A stretch of DNA of 64,000 nucleotides from Streptomyces daqingensis. GTDB taxonomy: Bacteria; Actinomycetota; Actinomycetes; Streptomycetales; Streptomycetaceae. The stretch covers positions 62,001 through 126,000 of the forward strand of contig NZ_BMMP01000004.1 of assembly GCF_014645895.1 (NCBI RefSeq), in the 5' to 3' direction. Below, in pieces: positions 53,242 through 62,912 of the stretch (position 1 is its first letter; every line of letters starts with the position of its first letter). Below the pieces are notes generated by a model. The model made no database searches. It was not told the DNA's origin and worked only from the letters and a program-made list of their open reading frames with translations. The translations under genes were made by a program, and so were the position numbers.

Positions 53242-54831
53242 TCATGCCTCGCCGGCCTCCGCGGCGCGCAGCTCGCGCCGCAGGATCTTTCCGCTGACGG
53301 CGCGCGGCACGTCCGCGATGAACTCCAGCCGCCGCACCTTCTTGTACGGGGAGACCTGTCCGGCCACGTACGCCAGCACGTCCTCCTCCGTCAGCCGTGC
53401 GCCCTCGTCCCCCTGCTGCCGGACGACGAACGCCTTCGGGACCTCGTTGCCCTCCTCGTCCTCCACCCCGATGACGGCCGCGTCGGCGATCGCCGGGTGG
53501 GCCAGGAGCACGGCTTCGAGCTCGGCGGGAGCGACCTGGTAGCCCTTGTACTTGATGAGCTCCTTGACGCGGTCGACGACGTACAGCCAGCCCTCGTCGT
53601 CGACGCGTCCGACGTCGCCCGTGCGCAGCCACCCTTCGGCGTCGATCATGGCGGCGGTCTCCCCCGTCCGGCCCAGGTAGCCCTTCATGACCTGCGGGCC
53701 GCGGAAGAGCAGTTCGCCGGTCTCGCCCGCGCCGAGGTCGCGGCCGGGGTCGTCCAGGGCGACGACGCGCATCTCGGTGCTCGGCATCAGCTTGCCGACG
53801 GTGCCGGGCGGGGCGGCCGCCGAGTGCCGGGGCACCAGGTGCGTCCCCGGGGAGAGCTCGGTCATCCCGTACGCCTGCTTCACCTCCGGCAGCCCCAGCC
53901 GCCGCGCGCACGCGGCCCCCAGGTCCGCGTCGAGCGGGGCGGCGGCGCTGACGACGTACTCGAGCGAGGACAGGTCGTACTTGTCGACGTCCGGGTGCTT
54001 GGCGAGGGCGAGGACGATCGGCGGCGCGACGTAGAGGGCGTTCACCCGGTGCGCCTCGATCGCCGACAGGAACTGGTCCAGCTCGAAACGCGGCAGGACC
54101 ACGACCGTGGCCCCGTTGCGCAGCGGCGCGTTCATCAGGGCGGTGAGGCCGTAGATGTGGAAGAACGGGAGCACGGCCAGCAGCGTGTCCCCGGGGCCGC
54201 TCGGCATCAGCGGGTGGATCTGCGCGAGGTTGGTGGCGATGTTGCGGTGGGTGAGCATCACGCCCTTGGGCATCGACGTGGTGCCGGAGGAGTACGGCAG
54301 CGCGGCCAGGTCTTCGGCCGGGTCGAACTCCACATGCGGCTCGGCCGCCGTGCTGTCGCGCATGTCCAGCAGGCTGCGGTGGCCTTCCACCCGGTCGCAG
54401 ACGAAGATCTCCTCGACGCCCCCGGCCTCTTCCGCAGCCTGCCGCGCCGTCTCCAGCAGCGCCGAGACGGTGACGATCCAGCGCGCGGAGGAGTCGCGGA
54501 GCTGGCGTGCCAGCTCCTTCGCCGTCGCGAGGGGATGGACGGTGCTGACGGCGGCCCCGGCACGCGTCGCGCCGTAGAAGGCCGCCGGGAAGAGGACGGT
54601 GTTGGGGCTGTGCAGGGCGACCACGTCGCCCTTGCGCACACCGGCCTCCGCCAGCGCCGCGGCGATCCGGCGGCTGAAGCCGTCGAGTTCCCCGTACGTC
54701 AGCGAGCCGCCGCCGGTCCCGTCCACGAGCGCGGTGCGGGCGGCGTGCGCTGCGGCGCTCCCTCCCAGCACGGCGTCGTGGATGGGCTCGTCGACGACAG
54801 GAACGTCGGGGTACTCACTGCGGAAGTGCAT
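53242..54831 (-). CDS. AMP-dependent acyl-CoA ligase (4-coumarate-CoA ligase-like)
   Basis: 529-residue adenylate-forming enzyme that activates a carboxylic acid as acyl-CoA. The P-loop is LPYSSGTTSMPKGVMLTH. The A5 region is QAYGMTELSPGTH, A7 is WLRTGDVG, A8 is DRVKELIKYKGYQV and the A10 lysine is in AVSGKILRREL. The substrate could be an isoprenoid or branched-chain acid given the operon context. The ATG 54831 follows GGAGG. Confidence 0.92.
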   Translation of the reverse strand: MHFRSEYPDVPVVDEPIHDAVLGGSAAAHAARTALVDGTGGGSLTYGELDGFSRRIAAALAEAGVRKGDVVALHSPNTVLFPAAFYGATRAGAAVSTVHPLATAKELARQLRDSSARWIVTVSALLETARQAAEEAGGVEEIFVCDRVEGHRSLLDMRDSTAAEPHVEFDPAEDLAALPYSSGTTSMPKGVMLTHRNIATNLAQIHPLMPSGPGDTLLAVLPFFHIYGLTALMNAPLRNGATVVVLPRFELDQFLSAIEAHRVNALYVAPPIVLALAKHPDVDKYDLSSLEYVVSAAAPLDADLGAACARRLGLPEVKQAYGMTELSPGTHLVPRHSAAAPPGTVGKLMPSTEMRVVALDDPGRDLGAGETGELLFRGPQVMKGYLGRTGETAAMIDAEGWLRTGDVGRVDDEGWLYVVDRVKELIKYKGYQVAPAELEAVLLAHPAIADAAVIGVEDEEGNEVPKAFVVRQQGDEGARLTEEDVLAYVAGQVSPYKKVRRLEFIADVPRAVSGKILRRELRAAEAGEA

Positions 54832-54966
54832 GCGGTCCTCCGGGAGCGGCGGTCGGGAACGGCGCGGCAGGCCGGCCTGGCCGGACAAATGGCCAGAAGT
54901 GACCTCACAGTCTGCTGCCATCGGCACGTTTCCGGCAGTACCCGTGACGCCCCGGCCGCCGCACGG

Positions 54967-56169
54967 TCAGTACGACTTGGGCAGCCCGAGGCTCTGGTGC
55001 GAGACGAAGTTGAGGATCATCTCCCGGCTGACCGGCGCGATGCGGGCCACCCGCGCCGCGGTGATCATGGAGGCGATCCCGTACTCCCGGGTGAGGCCGT
55101 TGCCGCCGAGGGTGTGCACCGCCTGGTCGACGGCCTTCACGCACGCCTCGCCCGCCGCGTACTTGGCCATGTTCGCCGCCTCGCCCGCGCCCATGTCGTC
55201 GCCGGCGTCGTACAGGGCGGCGGCCTTGGACGTCATCAGGCGGGCCAGCTCCAGGTCGATGTGGGCCTGGGCGAGCGGGTGCGCGATGGCCTGGTGGGCG
55301 CCTATCGGCTCCTTCCACACCTGCCGCGTGCGGGCGTAGTCCAGGGCCCGCTCCAGGGCGTAGCGGCCCATGCCGATGCCGAACGCCGCCGTCATGATGC
55401 GCTCGGGGTTGAGCCCCGCGAAGAGCTGCAGCAGCCCGGCGTCCTCTCCCCCGCGGCCTCCGGCGTGGGAGGGGCCCCCGCCCACCAGAGCGTCGGCGGG
55501 CAGCCGGACGTCGTCGAGGACGAGCTCGAACTGCTTCTCGGGCGCGGACAGTTCCATCTCGATGGGGTTGCGTGTGAAGCCGTCCGCGTCACGGGGGACG
55601 ATGAACAGGCACGGCTTGAGCTTGCCCGTGCGCTCGTCCTCGGTGCGGCCGACGATGAGCGTCGCGTCGGCGATGTCCACGCCGGAGACGAAGACCTTGC
55701 GGCCCGTCAGCACCCAGTCCTCTCCGTCGCGGCGGGCGGTGGTGGTGATGCGGTGCGAGTTGGAGCCGGCGTCGGGCTCGGTGATGCCGAAGGCCATCTT
55801 GCGGCTGCCGTCGGCGAGTCCGGGGAGCCAGGCACGCTTCTGCTCCTCGGTGCCGAAGCGTGCGATGACGGTCCCGCAGATCGCGGGCGAGACGACCAGC
55901 ATCAGCAACGGGCATCCGGCCGCGCCCAACTCCTCCAGGACGATGGCCAGTTCGGTGATCCCGCTGCCTCCGCCGCCGTACTCCTCGGGGAGGTTGACGC
56001 CGAGGTAGCCCAGCGAGGCCGCCTCGGCCCACAGCTCGTCGGTGTGCTTGCCGTCGCGCACGACGTCCGTGAAGTACTCGCGCCCGTAGCGCTTGCCGAG
56101 CGCGGCGACGGCCGCTCGCAGGTCACGCTGCTCCTCGGACTCCAGCAGGGCCGCGTTCACTGAGGTCAT
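54967..56169 (-). CDS. Acyl-CoA dehydrogenase
   Basis: 400-residue FAD-dependent dehydrogenase with FGITEPDAGSNSHRITTTA (FAD/substrate loop), VSGVDIADATLIVGR, and the C-terminal half ERIMTAAFGIGMGRYALE to LGGNGLTREYGIASM. It introduces a 2,3 double bond in an acyl-CoA. Its ATG overlaps the biotin carboxylase stop (ATGA), so both are translated together. Confidence 0.93.
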   Translation of the reverse strand: MTSVNAALLESEEQRDLRAAVAALGKRYGREYFTDVVRDGKHTDELWAEAASLGYLGVNLPEEYGGGGSGITELAIVLEELGAAGCPLLMLVVSPAICGTVIARFGTEEQKRAWLPGLADGSRKMAFGITEPDAGSNSHRITTTARRDGEDWVLTGRKVFVSGVDIADATLIVGRTEDERTGKLKPCLFIVPRDADGFTRNPIEMELSAPEKQFELVLDDVRLPADALVGGGPSHAGGRGGEDAGLLQLFAGLNPERIMTAAFGIGMGRYALERALDYARTRQVWKEPIGAHQAIAHPLAQAHIDLELARLMTSKAAALYDAGDDMGAGEAANMAKYAAGEACVKAVDQAVHTLGGNGLTREYGIASMITAARVARIAPVSREMILNFVSHQSLGLPKSY

Positions 56170-58355
56170 GACGTCTCCTTCTGAGCGGACTGGTCACTCT
56201 GGGCGGACGGTTCTGACGGTTCGGGCTGGTCGCTCCGGGCGGGCGCTCCGGTCCGCGCGGCGTCCTCCGCTCCGGTCCGGCCGTCCTCGGTGACGACGGC
56301 GAGCAGGGCGCCGACGTCCACCTGGCGCCCCGGCTCGGCGTGCAGCGCGGTGAGGGTCCCGGAAGCGGGAGCGACGACCTTGTGCTCCATCTTCATCGCC
56401 TCCAGCCACAGCAGCGGCTCTCCCGCCTTCACGGCGTCGCCGACGGCCAGGCCCTGGACGACGCGTACGACCGTCCCCGGCATCGGTGCGAGCAGCGAAC
56501 CGGGCTCGTTGCGGGTCTCCGGCTCCCGGAGGCGGGGAAGGGCGGTGAAGGCGTGGGAGCCGAGCGGCGGCGGGGCGTCGACGTGGACGTGCTCGCCGTG
56601 ACGGCCGTACCGCGACACGGCGAACTCCCGCCGCACGCCGTCGACTTCGAGACGGACACGCTCCGGAAGGGCCTCCAGGAGGCGCAGCCGCACACCGGAG
56701 AGGGGCCCCGAACCGGCCTCCGCCGCAGGCGTTTCGCCGTCCGGGTGAGGGCCGTCCTCGACGCGCAGGCCGTCGCGCGTGAGCCGGTAGCGGACCTCGA
56801 TCTCCTCCTGCGAGGGCTCCGTCCTGTACGTCTTGACCTGGGACTGCGAGGGCACGTTGCGCCAGCCGCCGAGTCGCGCGGTGACCGTCGTGCCGGCGGC
56901 CCGGTTGCGGGCGGCGTCGGCCAGCGCGGCAGCCAGGGCGGCGAGCCGGCGTGCCGTGGCGTCCCCGGGCCGCGTCAGCTCCTCCAGGTGCCTGTCGTAG
57001 AACCCGGTGTCGAGCCCCGCGGCCTGTCCGTCCGCGCCGTCGCCGCCGCTGCCCGCGTCCGCGAAGTCCGGGTGGCGCAGCGACCGTACGAGGAGTTCGC
57101 GGTTCGTGGCGGGGCCGTGCACGCGGGCGCGCTCCAGCGCGTGCGCCAGCCTGCGGACGGCCTCCCGCCGTGTCGGCGCGAACGCGACGGCCTTCGCCAG
57201 CATCGGGTCGTAGTGCACCCCGATCTCGTCGCCGTCCGCGACGCCGCTGTCGAGGCGTACGCCGGGCACCTCCAGGCGGTGCAGGGTTCCCGTCTGCGGC
57301 TGCCAGCCGCGTGCCGGGTCCTCCGCGTAGAGCCTGGCCTCCACGGCGTGGCCCCGGGGCGCGGGCGGCCCTCCGGGGTCGAGGGCCCCGCCTTCCGCGA
57401 CACGGATCTGGAGCGCCACGAGGTCCACTCCGTAGACGCACTCGGTGACGGGATGCTCCACCTGGAGGCGGGTGTTCATCTCCAGGAAGTACGCGCGGCG
57501 ACCGAGGCCGCCGCCCGCGGAGCCCGTCCCGCCCGGCCCGCCGGACGCGACCAGGAACTCGACCGTGCCCGCGCCCCGGTAGTCCACGGCCCGCGCCGCA
57601 CGCACGGCCGCCTCGTGCAGCTCGGCGCGCAGTTCCGCGCTCAACGCGGGTGCGGGGGCCTCCTCGACGACCTTCTGGTGCCTCCGCTGCAGCGAGCAGT
57701 CGCGGGTGCCCAGCGCCCATACGGTCCCGTGGCCGTCCGCCAGGATCTGCACCTCGACGTGGCGGCCGCGCTCCACGTACGGCTCGACGAAGACCTCGCC
57801 GTCGCCGAACGCCGCCGCGGCCTCCGCACGCGCGGCCTCGATCTCCCCCTCAAGGGCGGCGAGTTCGCGCACGACGCGCATGCCGCGTCCGCCGCCCCCC
57901 GCCGCGGCCTTCACCAGCAGCGGCAGGTCGGCCTCCGTGGCCTCCTCGGGCCGTACGGGCGCCAGCAGCGGTACGCCGGCCTCGCCCATGAGCTGCTTGG
58001 CGCGGGTCTTGGACGCCATGGCCTCGATGGCCGAGGCGTCCGGGCCGATCCACACCAGTCCGGCGTCCCGCACCGCCCGTGCGAAACCGGCGTTCTCGGA
58101 GAGGAATCCGTAGCCCGGGTGCACGGCGTCGGCACCCGCCGCCAGCGCCGCCTCGATGACGAGGTCGCCGCGCAGATACGTCTCGGCGGGCGCGTCGCCC
58201 GGCAGCCGGACCGCCGCGTCGGCCTCGCGTACGTGCGGGGCGTGCGCGTCGGCGTCCGAGTGGACGGCGACGGTGGCGACGCCCAGCTCGGCGCATGTGC
58301 GGAAGACGCGCCGGGCGATCTCTCCCCGGTTCGCGACCAGCACCGATGTGATCAT
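56166..58355 (-). CDS. Biotin carboxylase/BCCP alpha subunit of acyl-CoA carboxylase
   Basis: 729-residue subunit. The biotin carboxylase domain covers residues 1-450, with VKAAAGGGGRGMRVV, GTRDCSLQRRHQKVVEEAP and FLEMNTRLQVEHPVTE. A linker with an insertion follows, and a C-terminal biotinyl domain carries EAMKMEH. Together with the beta subunit it carboxylates an acyl-CoA such as 3-methylcrotonyl-, geranyl- or propionyl-CoA. The ATG at 58355 begins MITSVLVANRGEIARR; ATG 58379 is eight codons upstream and possible. Tail of about 30 Ser/Gln/Asp-rich residues. Confidence 0.93.
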   Translation of the reverse strand: MITSVLVANRGEIARRVFRTCAELGVATVAVHSDADAHAPHVREADAAVRLPGDAPAETYLRGDLVIEAALAAGADAVHPGYGFLSENAGFARAVRDAGLVWIGPDASAIEAMASKTRAKQLMGEAGVPLLAPVRPEEATEADLPLLVKAAAGGGGRGMRVVRELAALEGEIEAARAEAAAAFGDGEVFVEPYVERGRHVEVQILADGHGTVWALGTRDCSLQRRHQKVVEEAPAPALSAELRAELHEAAVRAARAVDYRGAGTVEFLVASGGPGGTGSAGGGLGRRAYFLEMNTRLQVEHPVTECVYGVDLVALQIRVAEGGALDPGGPPAPRGHAVEARLYAEDPARGWQPQTGTLHRLEVPGVRLDSGVADGDEIGVHYDPMLAKAVAFAPTRREAVRRLAHALERARVHGPATNRELLVRSLRHPDFADAGSGGDGADGQAAGLDTGFYDRHLEELTRPGDATARRLAALAAALADAARNRAAGTTVTARLGGWRNVPSQSQVKTYRTEPSQEEIEVRYRLTRDGLRVEDGPHPDGETPAAEAGSGPLSGVRLRLLEALPERVRLEVDGVRREFAVSRYGRHGEHVHVDAPPPLGSHAFTALPRLREPETRNEPGSLLAPMPGTVVRVVQGLAVGDAVKAGEPLLWLEAMKMEHKVVAPASGTLTALHAEPGRQVDVGALLAVVTEDGRTGAEDAARTGAPARSDQPEPSEPSAQSDQSAQKETS

Positions 58356-58396
58356 TCTCTGCTCCACTCCGCCGCTCATCGGCCCGTCACAGCCCC

Positions 58397-60001
58397 TCAC
58401 ATCCGGAAGACGCCGAAGCCGCCGCGCGCGCCCTCGACCGGCCCGGTGTGGATGGCGGACAGGCACATGCCCAGCACGGTGCGGGTGTCGCGCGGGTCGA
58501 TCACCCCGTCGTCGTAGAGCCGCCCCGAGAGGAACATCGGCAGCGACTCGGCCTCGATCTGCTGCTCCACCATCGCCCGCAGGCCCGCGTCGGCCTCTTC
58601 GTCGAACGGCTTGCCCTTCGCCGCCGCGGACTCCCGCATGACGATCGACATCACGCCGGCGAGCTGCTGCGGACCCATGACGGCCGACTTGGCGCTGGGC
58701 CACGCGAACAGGAACCGCGGGTCGTAGGCCCGTCCGCACATGCCGTAGTGGCCCGCGCCGTAGCTGGCGCCCATCAGCACCGACAGGTGCGGCACCTTCG
58801 AGTTGGACACCGCGTTGATCATCATGGAGCCGTGCTTGACGATGCCGCCCTGCTCGTACTCCTTGCCCACCATGTAGCCGGTGGTGTTGTGCAGGAAAAG
58901 CAGCGGGATGTCGCGCTGGTTGGCGAGCTGGATGAACTGGGTCGCCTTCTGCGACTCCTCGCTGAAGAGCACGCCGCGGGCGTTGGCGAGGATGCCCAGC
59001 GGATAGCCGTGCAGCCGCGCCCAGCCCGTGACGAGGCTCGTGCCGTAACGCGGCTTGAACTCGTCGAAGTCGGAGCCGTCGACGACGCGGGCCACGACCT
59101 CGCGCGGATCGAACGGCGTACGCAGGTCGCCGGGGACGACGCCGAGCAGCTCCTCCTCGTCGTACTCGGGCGGCGCCACCGTCGCGGCGGCCGGACTGCC
59201 GTGCGCCTTGCGCCAGTTGAGCCGGGAAACGACGCTCCGCGCCTGGCGCAGCGCGTCCGGCTCGTCCAGCGCGAAGTAGTCGCCGAGCCCGGAGACGCGG
59301 GTGTGCATGTCCGCGCCGCCCAGCTCCTCGTCGCCGGACTCCTCGCCGGTCGCCATCTTCACCAGCGGCGGCCCGCCGAGGAAGACCTTCGACTGCTCCT
59401 TCACCATGATCACGTGGTCGGACATGCCGGGGACGTACGCGCCGCCCGCCGTCGAGTTGCCGAACACCACGGCCACGGTGGGGATTCCGGCCTCGGAGAG
59501 CCTCGTGAGATCGCGGAAGAGCGCGCCCCCCGGGATGAAGATCTCCTTCTGGCTGGGCAGGTCGGCACCGCCCGACTCCACGAGGCTGATGAGAGGCAGC
59601 CGGTTCGCGTAGGCGATCTCGTTGGCCCGCAGCGCCTTCTTCAGCGTCCAGGGGTTGCTCGCACCGCCCCGTACCGTCGGGTCGTTCGCCGTGATCAGGC
59701 ACTCCACGCCCTCGACGACGCCGATACCGGTCACGAGGGACGCGCCCACCGTGTAGTCGCTTCCCCAGCCCGCCAGCGGCGAGAGCTCCAGGAACGGGGT
59801 GTCGGGGTCGACCAGCAGCTCGACACGTTCGCGGGCGAGCAGCTTGCCGCGTCCGCGGTGCCGCCGGACGTACTTCTCACCGCCGCCCGCCACGGACTTG
59901 AGCAGTTCGGCGTCGAGCTCGCCGAGCCGCCGCAGCATCGTCTCCCTGGCGGCGGCGTAGTCGTCGCCCCGCACGTCCAGCGTCGAGCCCAGCACGCTCA
60001 C
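58397..60001 (-). CDS. Carboxyltransferase beta subunit of acyl-CoA carboxylase
   Basis: 534-residue carboxyltransferase with crotonase-like N and C halves: RGKLLARERVELLVDP, GNSTAGGAYVPGMSDH and GASYGAGHYGMCGRAYDPRFLF. The last motif is typical of methylcrotonyl/geranyl-type carboxylases rather than of propionyl enzymes. The GTG start at 60001 overlaps the AtuA stop (GTGA). Works with the alpha subunit encoded immediately downstream. Confidence 0.93.
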   Translation of the reverse strand: MSVLGSTLDVRGDDYAAARETMLRRLGELDAELLKSVAGGGEKYVRRHRGRGKLLARERVELLVDPDTPFLELSPLAGWGSDYTVGASLVTGIGVVEGVECLITANDPTVRGGASNPWTLKKALRANEIAYANRLPLISLVESGGADLPSQKEIFIPGGALFRDLTRLSEAGIPTVAVVFGNSTAGGAYVPGMSDHVIMVKEQSKVFLGGPPLVKMATGEESGDEELGGADMHTRVSGLGDYFALDEPDALRQARSVVSRLNWRKAHGSPAAATVAPPEYDEEELLGVVPGDLRTPFDPREVVARVVDGSDFDEFKPRYGTSLVTGWARLHGYPLGILANARGVLFSEESQKATQFIQLANQRDIPLLFLHNTTGYMVGKEYEQGGIVKHGSMMINAVSNSKVPHLSVLMGASYGAGHYGMCGRAYDPRFLFAWPSAKSAVMGPQQLAGVMSIVMRESAAAKGKPFDEEADAGLRAMVEQQIEAESLPMFLSGRLYDDGVIDPRDTRTVLGMCLSAIHTGPVEGARGGFGVFRM

Positions 60002-61776
60002 GGGCCCACCACCCCCTCGCAGATCTCCTCCGGCACGTCCGCATACCGAGCACGCAGCCACTCCCCCAGCGCCTTGGCCTGCGGATCGAACCGCGCCTGG
60101 GAGGCGACTCCCTGACCGAGCAGTCCCTCGATCACGAAGTTGACGGCCCGCAGACCGGGGAAGACGTGACGTGTGACCGCCAACCCGGCCGTCTCCGGCA
60201 GCAGTTCACACAACACGTCGACGGTCATCTCGTGCGCCAGCCAGCGCCACGCCGGCTCGCTGCGCACCCACAGGCCCACGTTGGCGCTGCCGCCCTTGTC
60301 CCCGCTGCGCGCTCCCACGACCGTCCCCAGCGGCACCCTGCGCACCGGCCCCGGGGGCAGCGGCTCGGGCAACTCCGGCTCCGCGGCCGGCCGGAGCTCC
60401 TGCGTCGTACGGGGCGGAGGGACGTCCTCACGGCTCCCGTCGGGCAGCACCGCGACGTGCGGTACGCGCGAGGCCTTCTCGTAGGCGGCCTCGAACACTC
60501 CGTACGGCGCGCCCTTCCCGGGCGGCGCCGTCACGTGGAAGCCGGGGAAGCTCGCCAGCGCCAGCTCGATCGCGGCGCCGCTGACGGCGCGCCCCACCGC
60601 GTCGGCGGAGGGGTCGCGTACGGCCAGCCGCAGCGTCGCGCTCGCCTCCTCCTGAACTGCGGGGTCCTCGCGGTCCGTTCGCGCGAGGGTCCACGTCACC
60701 TGTGCGGGACGGCTGCCGGAGCGCTCCAGCGCGTCCTCCATCTGCGCCTGTACGAGGGCCGCCTTGGCCTCGATGTCGAGCCCCGTCAGCACGAAGGCCA
60801 CCTCGTTGCGCCAGCCGCCCATGCGGGTCAGCCCCACCTTCAGCTCGGGCGGCGGCGCCTCCCCCCGGACGCCCTCGATCCGCACCCGGTCCCGGCCCGC
60901 GTCGCGCAGGCGCACCGTGTCGAGGCGGGCGGTGACGTCGGGACCCGCGTAGCGGGCGCCCGCCGTCTCGTACAGCAGCTGCGCCGTCACCGTTCCCACG
61001 GTCACGGCGCCGCCGGTGCCGGGGTGCTTGGTGATGACGGACGTACCGTCGGCCTCGATCTCCGCGACGGGGAAGCCGGGATGGCGCACGTCGATGCCCT
61101 CCTGCGCGAAGAAGGCGTAGTTGCCGCCCGTCGCCTGCGTCCCGCACTCCAGCACGTGCCCCGCGACGACGGCTCCCGCCAGCGCGTCCCTGTCCCCGGC
61201 GGACTCGCCGGACCACCCGAAGTGGGCGGCGGCGGCGCCGCTCACCAGCGCGGCGTCCGTGACGCGGCCGGTGACCACGACGTCGGCACCGGCGCGCAGG
61301 CACGCGCTGATCCCCCCGCCGCCGAGATAGGCGTTGGCGGTCAGCACGCCCTCGCCCCACGAGCCCCGCGCCAGCACATCGTCTCCCTCGACGTGCGCCA
61401 CCTCGGCGGGAACTCCCACCTGACCGCTCAACTCCCGTACGGCGGCGGCCAGTCCGGCCGGGTTCAGACCGCCCGCGTTGACGACGATGCGTACGTTCTT
61501 CTCGCGGGCGAGGGCCAGCGAGTCCTCCAGCTGCCGCAGGAACGTCCTGGCGTAGCCGCGCCCGGGGTCCTTCATGCGGTCCTTGCCGAGGATGAGCATC
61601 GTCAGCTCGGCGAGGTAGTCGCCGGTGAGGACGTCCAGCTCGCCGCCGGTGAGCATCTCCTCCATGGCCTGGAACCGGTCGCCGTAGAAGCCCGAGCAGT
61701 TCCCGACGCGCAGCACCTCGCGCCCGTTCACGTCCCGTCCGTTCACGTCGCGACCTTCCGCTTCCCGCCCGGTCAC
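59998..61776 (-). CDS. AtuA family protein (DUF1446)
   Basis: 592-residue protein of the acyclic terpene utilisation AtuA family, required for citronellol/geraniol catabolism in Pseudomonas but biochemically undefined. Starts with a repeated VNGRD/VNGRE stretch, then VGNCSGFYGDRFQAMEEML. The conserved GGLNPAGLAAAVRELSGQ and AGADVVVTGRVTDAALVSG follow. The second half ends with a separate domain (PLGTVVGARSGDKGGSANVG), fused as in several relatives. GTG start, GTGA overlap with the gene before it. Confidence 0.9.
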   Translation of the reverse strand: MTGREAEGRDVNGRDVNGREVLRVGNCSGFYGDRFQAMEEMLTGGELDVLTGDYLAELTMLILGKDRMKDPGRGYARTFLRQLEDSLALAREKNVRIVVNAGGLNPAGLAAAVRELSGQVGVPAEVAHVEGDDVLARGSWGEGVLTANAYLGGGGISACLRAGADVVVTGRVTDAALVSGAAAAHFGWSGESAGDRDALAGAVVAGHVLECGTQATGGNYAFFAQEGIDVRHPGFPVAEIEADGTSVITKHPGTGGAVTVGTVTAQLLYETAGARYAGPDVTARLDTVRLRDAGRDRVRIEGVRGEAPPPELKVGLTRMGGWRNEVAFVLTGLDIEAKAALVQAQMEDALERSGSRPAQVTWTLARTDREDPAVQEEASATLRLAVRDPSADAVGRAVSGAAIELALASFPGFHVTAPPGKGAPYGVFEAAYEKASRVPHVAVLPDGSREDVPPPRTTQELRPAAEPELPEPLPPGPVRRVPLGTVVGARSGDKGGSANVGLWVRSEPAWRWLAHEMTVDVLCELLPETAGLAVTRHVFPGLRAVNFVIEGLLGQGVASQARFDPQAKALGEWLRARYADVPEEICEGVVGP

Positions 61777-62621
61777 GAGCCGCTCCTCGCCGGGCGGCCC
61801 TCACCGGGCGGCCCGGCGAACGCCTGCGCGATCTCCAGCCAGCGGGAGGCGTCCGGGCCCTGCGCGTGCACGCCGGCGTCCGTGAGGTGGATCCGCTGCG
61901 TCACGAGCCTGCAGAAGCCGACCGCGTCCCCGGTCACCCGCTGCCCGGCACCGGCGGGCCCGTGCGTCCACAACTCACCGTCGACGCCCCGCAGTTCGAC
62001 GCGGAACTCCTCCTCCGGCGGCTGCAGCCCGCGCACGGCGTAGGCGAAGTCCCGCGCCCGCACACCGATCCGCGCGACGTGGCGCAGGCGCCGCGTCGGC
62101 TCGCGTCGCACGCCGAGCGCGTCGGCGACGTCCTCGCCGTGCGCCCAGGTCTCCATGATCCGCGCGGTGGCCATACCGGCGGCGCTCATCGACGGCCCGT
62201 ACCAGGGGATGCGGGCGCCACGCGGAACCTGCCCCAGCGCCCGCAGCAGTTCGGCGCGCCCGGCCCGCCACTGCTCCAGCAGCTCCGCCGGTGGCAGCGC
62301 GGCACCTCGCTCCGCGCCCTCGTCGACGAACCGTCCGGGCTCGGCGAGGGCGGCCTGCGAGGCGCGCCCGAAGGCGGCCTCGTCGGTGAGCGCCGTCAGC
62401 GACTGCCGGTCGGTCCAGGCGAGATGGGCGATCTGGTGCGCGACCGTCCAACGCGGGGCGGGCGTCGGCAGAGTCCAGGACTCGGCTTCGATCTCCGCCA
62501 CGAGCCCGTCCAGCGCCTCGCCTTCGTCGCGGAGGTCCGCCAGAACGGCCGCAGCCGTATCGGCGGCGGTTCTACCGGCATCCGCGCCGGGACCGTCCGC
62601 GCTGCCCGCGGCTTCCGTCAT
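61773..62621 (-). CDS. TIGR03084-type (DinB-like) metal-binding protein
   Basis: 282-residue protein of a DinB/MDMPI-like four-helix fold (TIGR03084 group). Metal-ligand histidines lie in WTVAHQIAHLAWTDRQSL and METWAHGEDVADALG. The role is unknown; it is often found in lipid or acyl-CoA operons. It is the first gene of the operon and overlaps the AtuA start (GTGA). ATG 62621 follows a G-rich site; the upstream region carries the palindromic operator candidate. Confidence 0.85.
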   Translation of the reverse strand: MTEAAGSADGPGADAGRTAADTAAAVLADLRDEGEALDGLVAEIEAESWTLPTPAPRWTVAHQIAHLAWTDRQSLTALTDEAAFGRASQAALAEPGRFVDEGAERGAALPPAELLEQWRAGRAELLRALGQVPRGARIPWYGPSMSAAGMATARIMETWAHGEDVADALGVRREPTRRLRHVARIGVRARDFAYAVRGLQPPEEEFRVELRGVDGELWTHGPAGAGQRVTGDAVGFCRLVTQRIHLTDAGVHAQGPDASRWLEIAQAFAGPPGEGRPARSGS

Positions 62622-62679
62622 CGCCCGCCCGCCCCTCGCTCGTCCGGACCACGAGCGTGACAGCGAAGACAAAAACAAG

Positions 62680-62691
62680 CAAGCATGCTTG
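62680..62691. promoter_or_regulatory. Perfect palindrome CAAGCATGCTTG (TetR operator candidate)
   Basis: Twelve-base perfect palindrome in an AT-rich patch (ACAAAAACAAG precedes it), 59 bp upstream of the operon's first gene. Its form is typical of TetR operators. The operon ends with a TetR gene. Confidence 0.65.
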
Positions 62692-62912
62692 GAAAGTTTC
62701 CGGTCCGGACGACGGGACGGAACGGCCGCCGGCCACGGCCCGTACCCCGGCAGCCGGACGCCACGGAGGCCCCACGGCTCCCGCTGCACGCCGCGCACCA
62801 CACTTCCCGCCGCCGGTGCGGCATACGACACATAGCGGTTGCCCCGCAGTACCCGCGTACGGGTACAGGCCGGTGGAACACTGCCGGTGAAGTACCGAGG
62901 AAGGGACGGACG

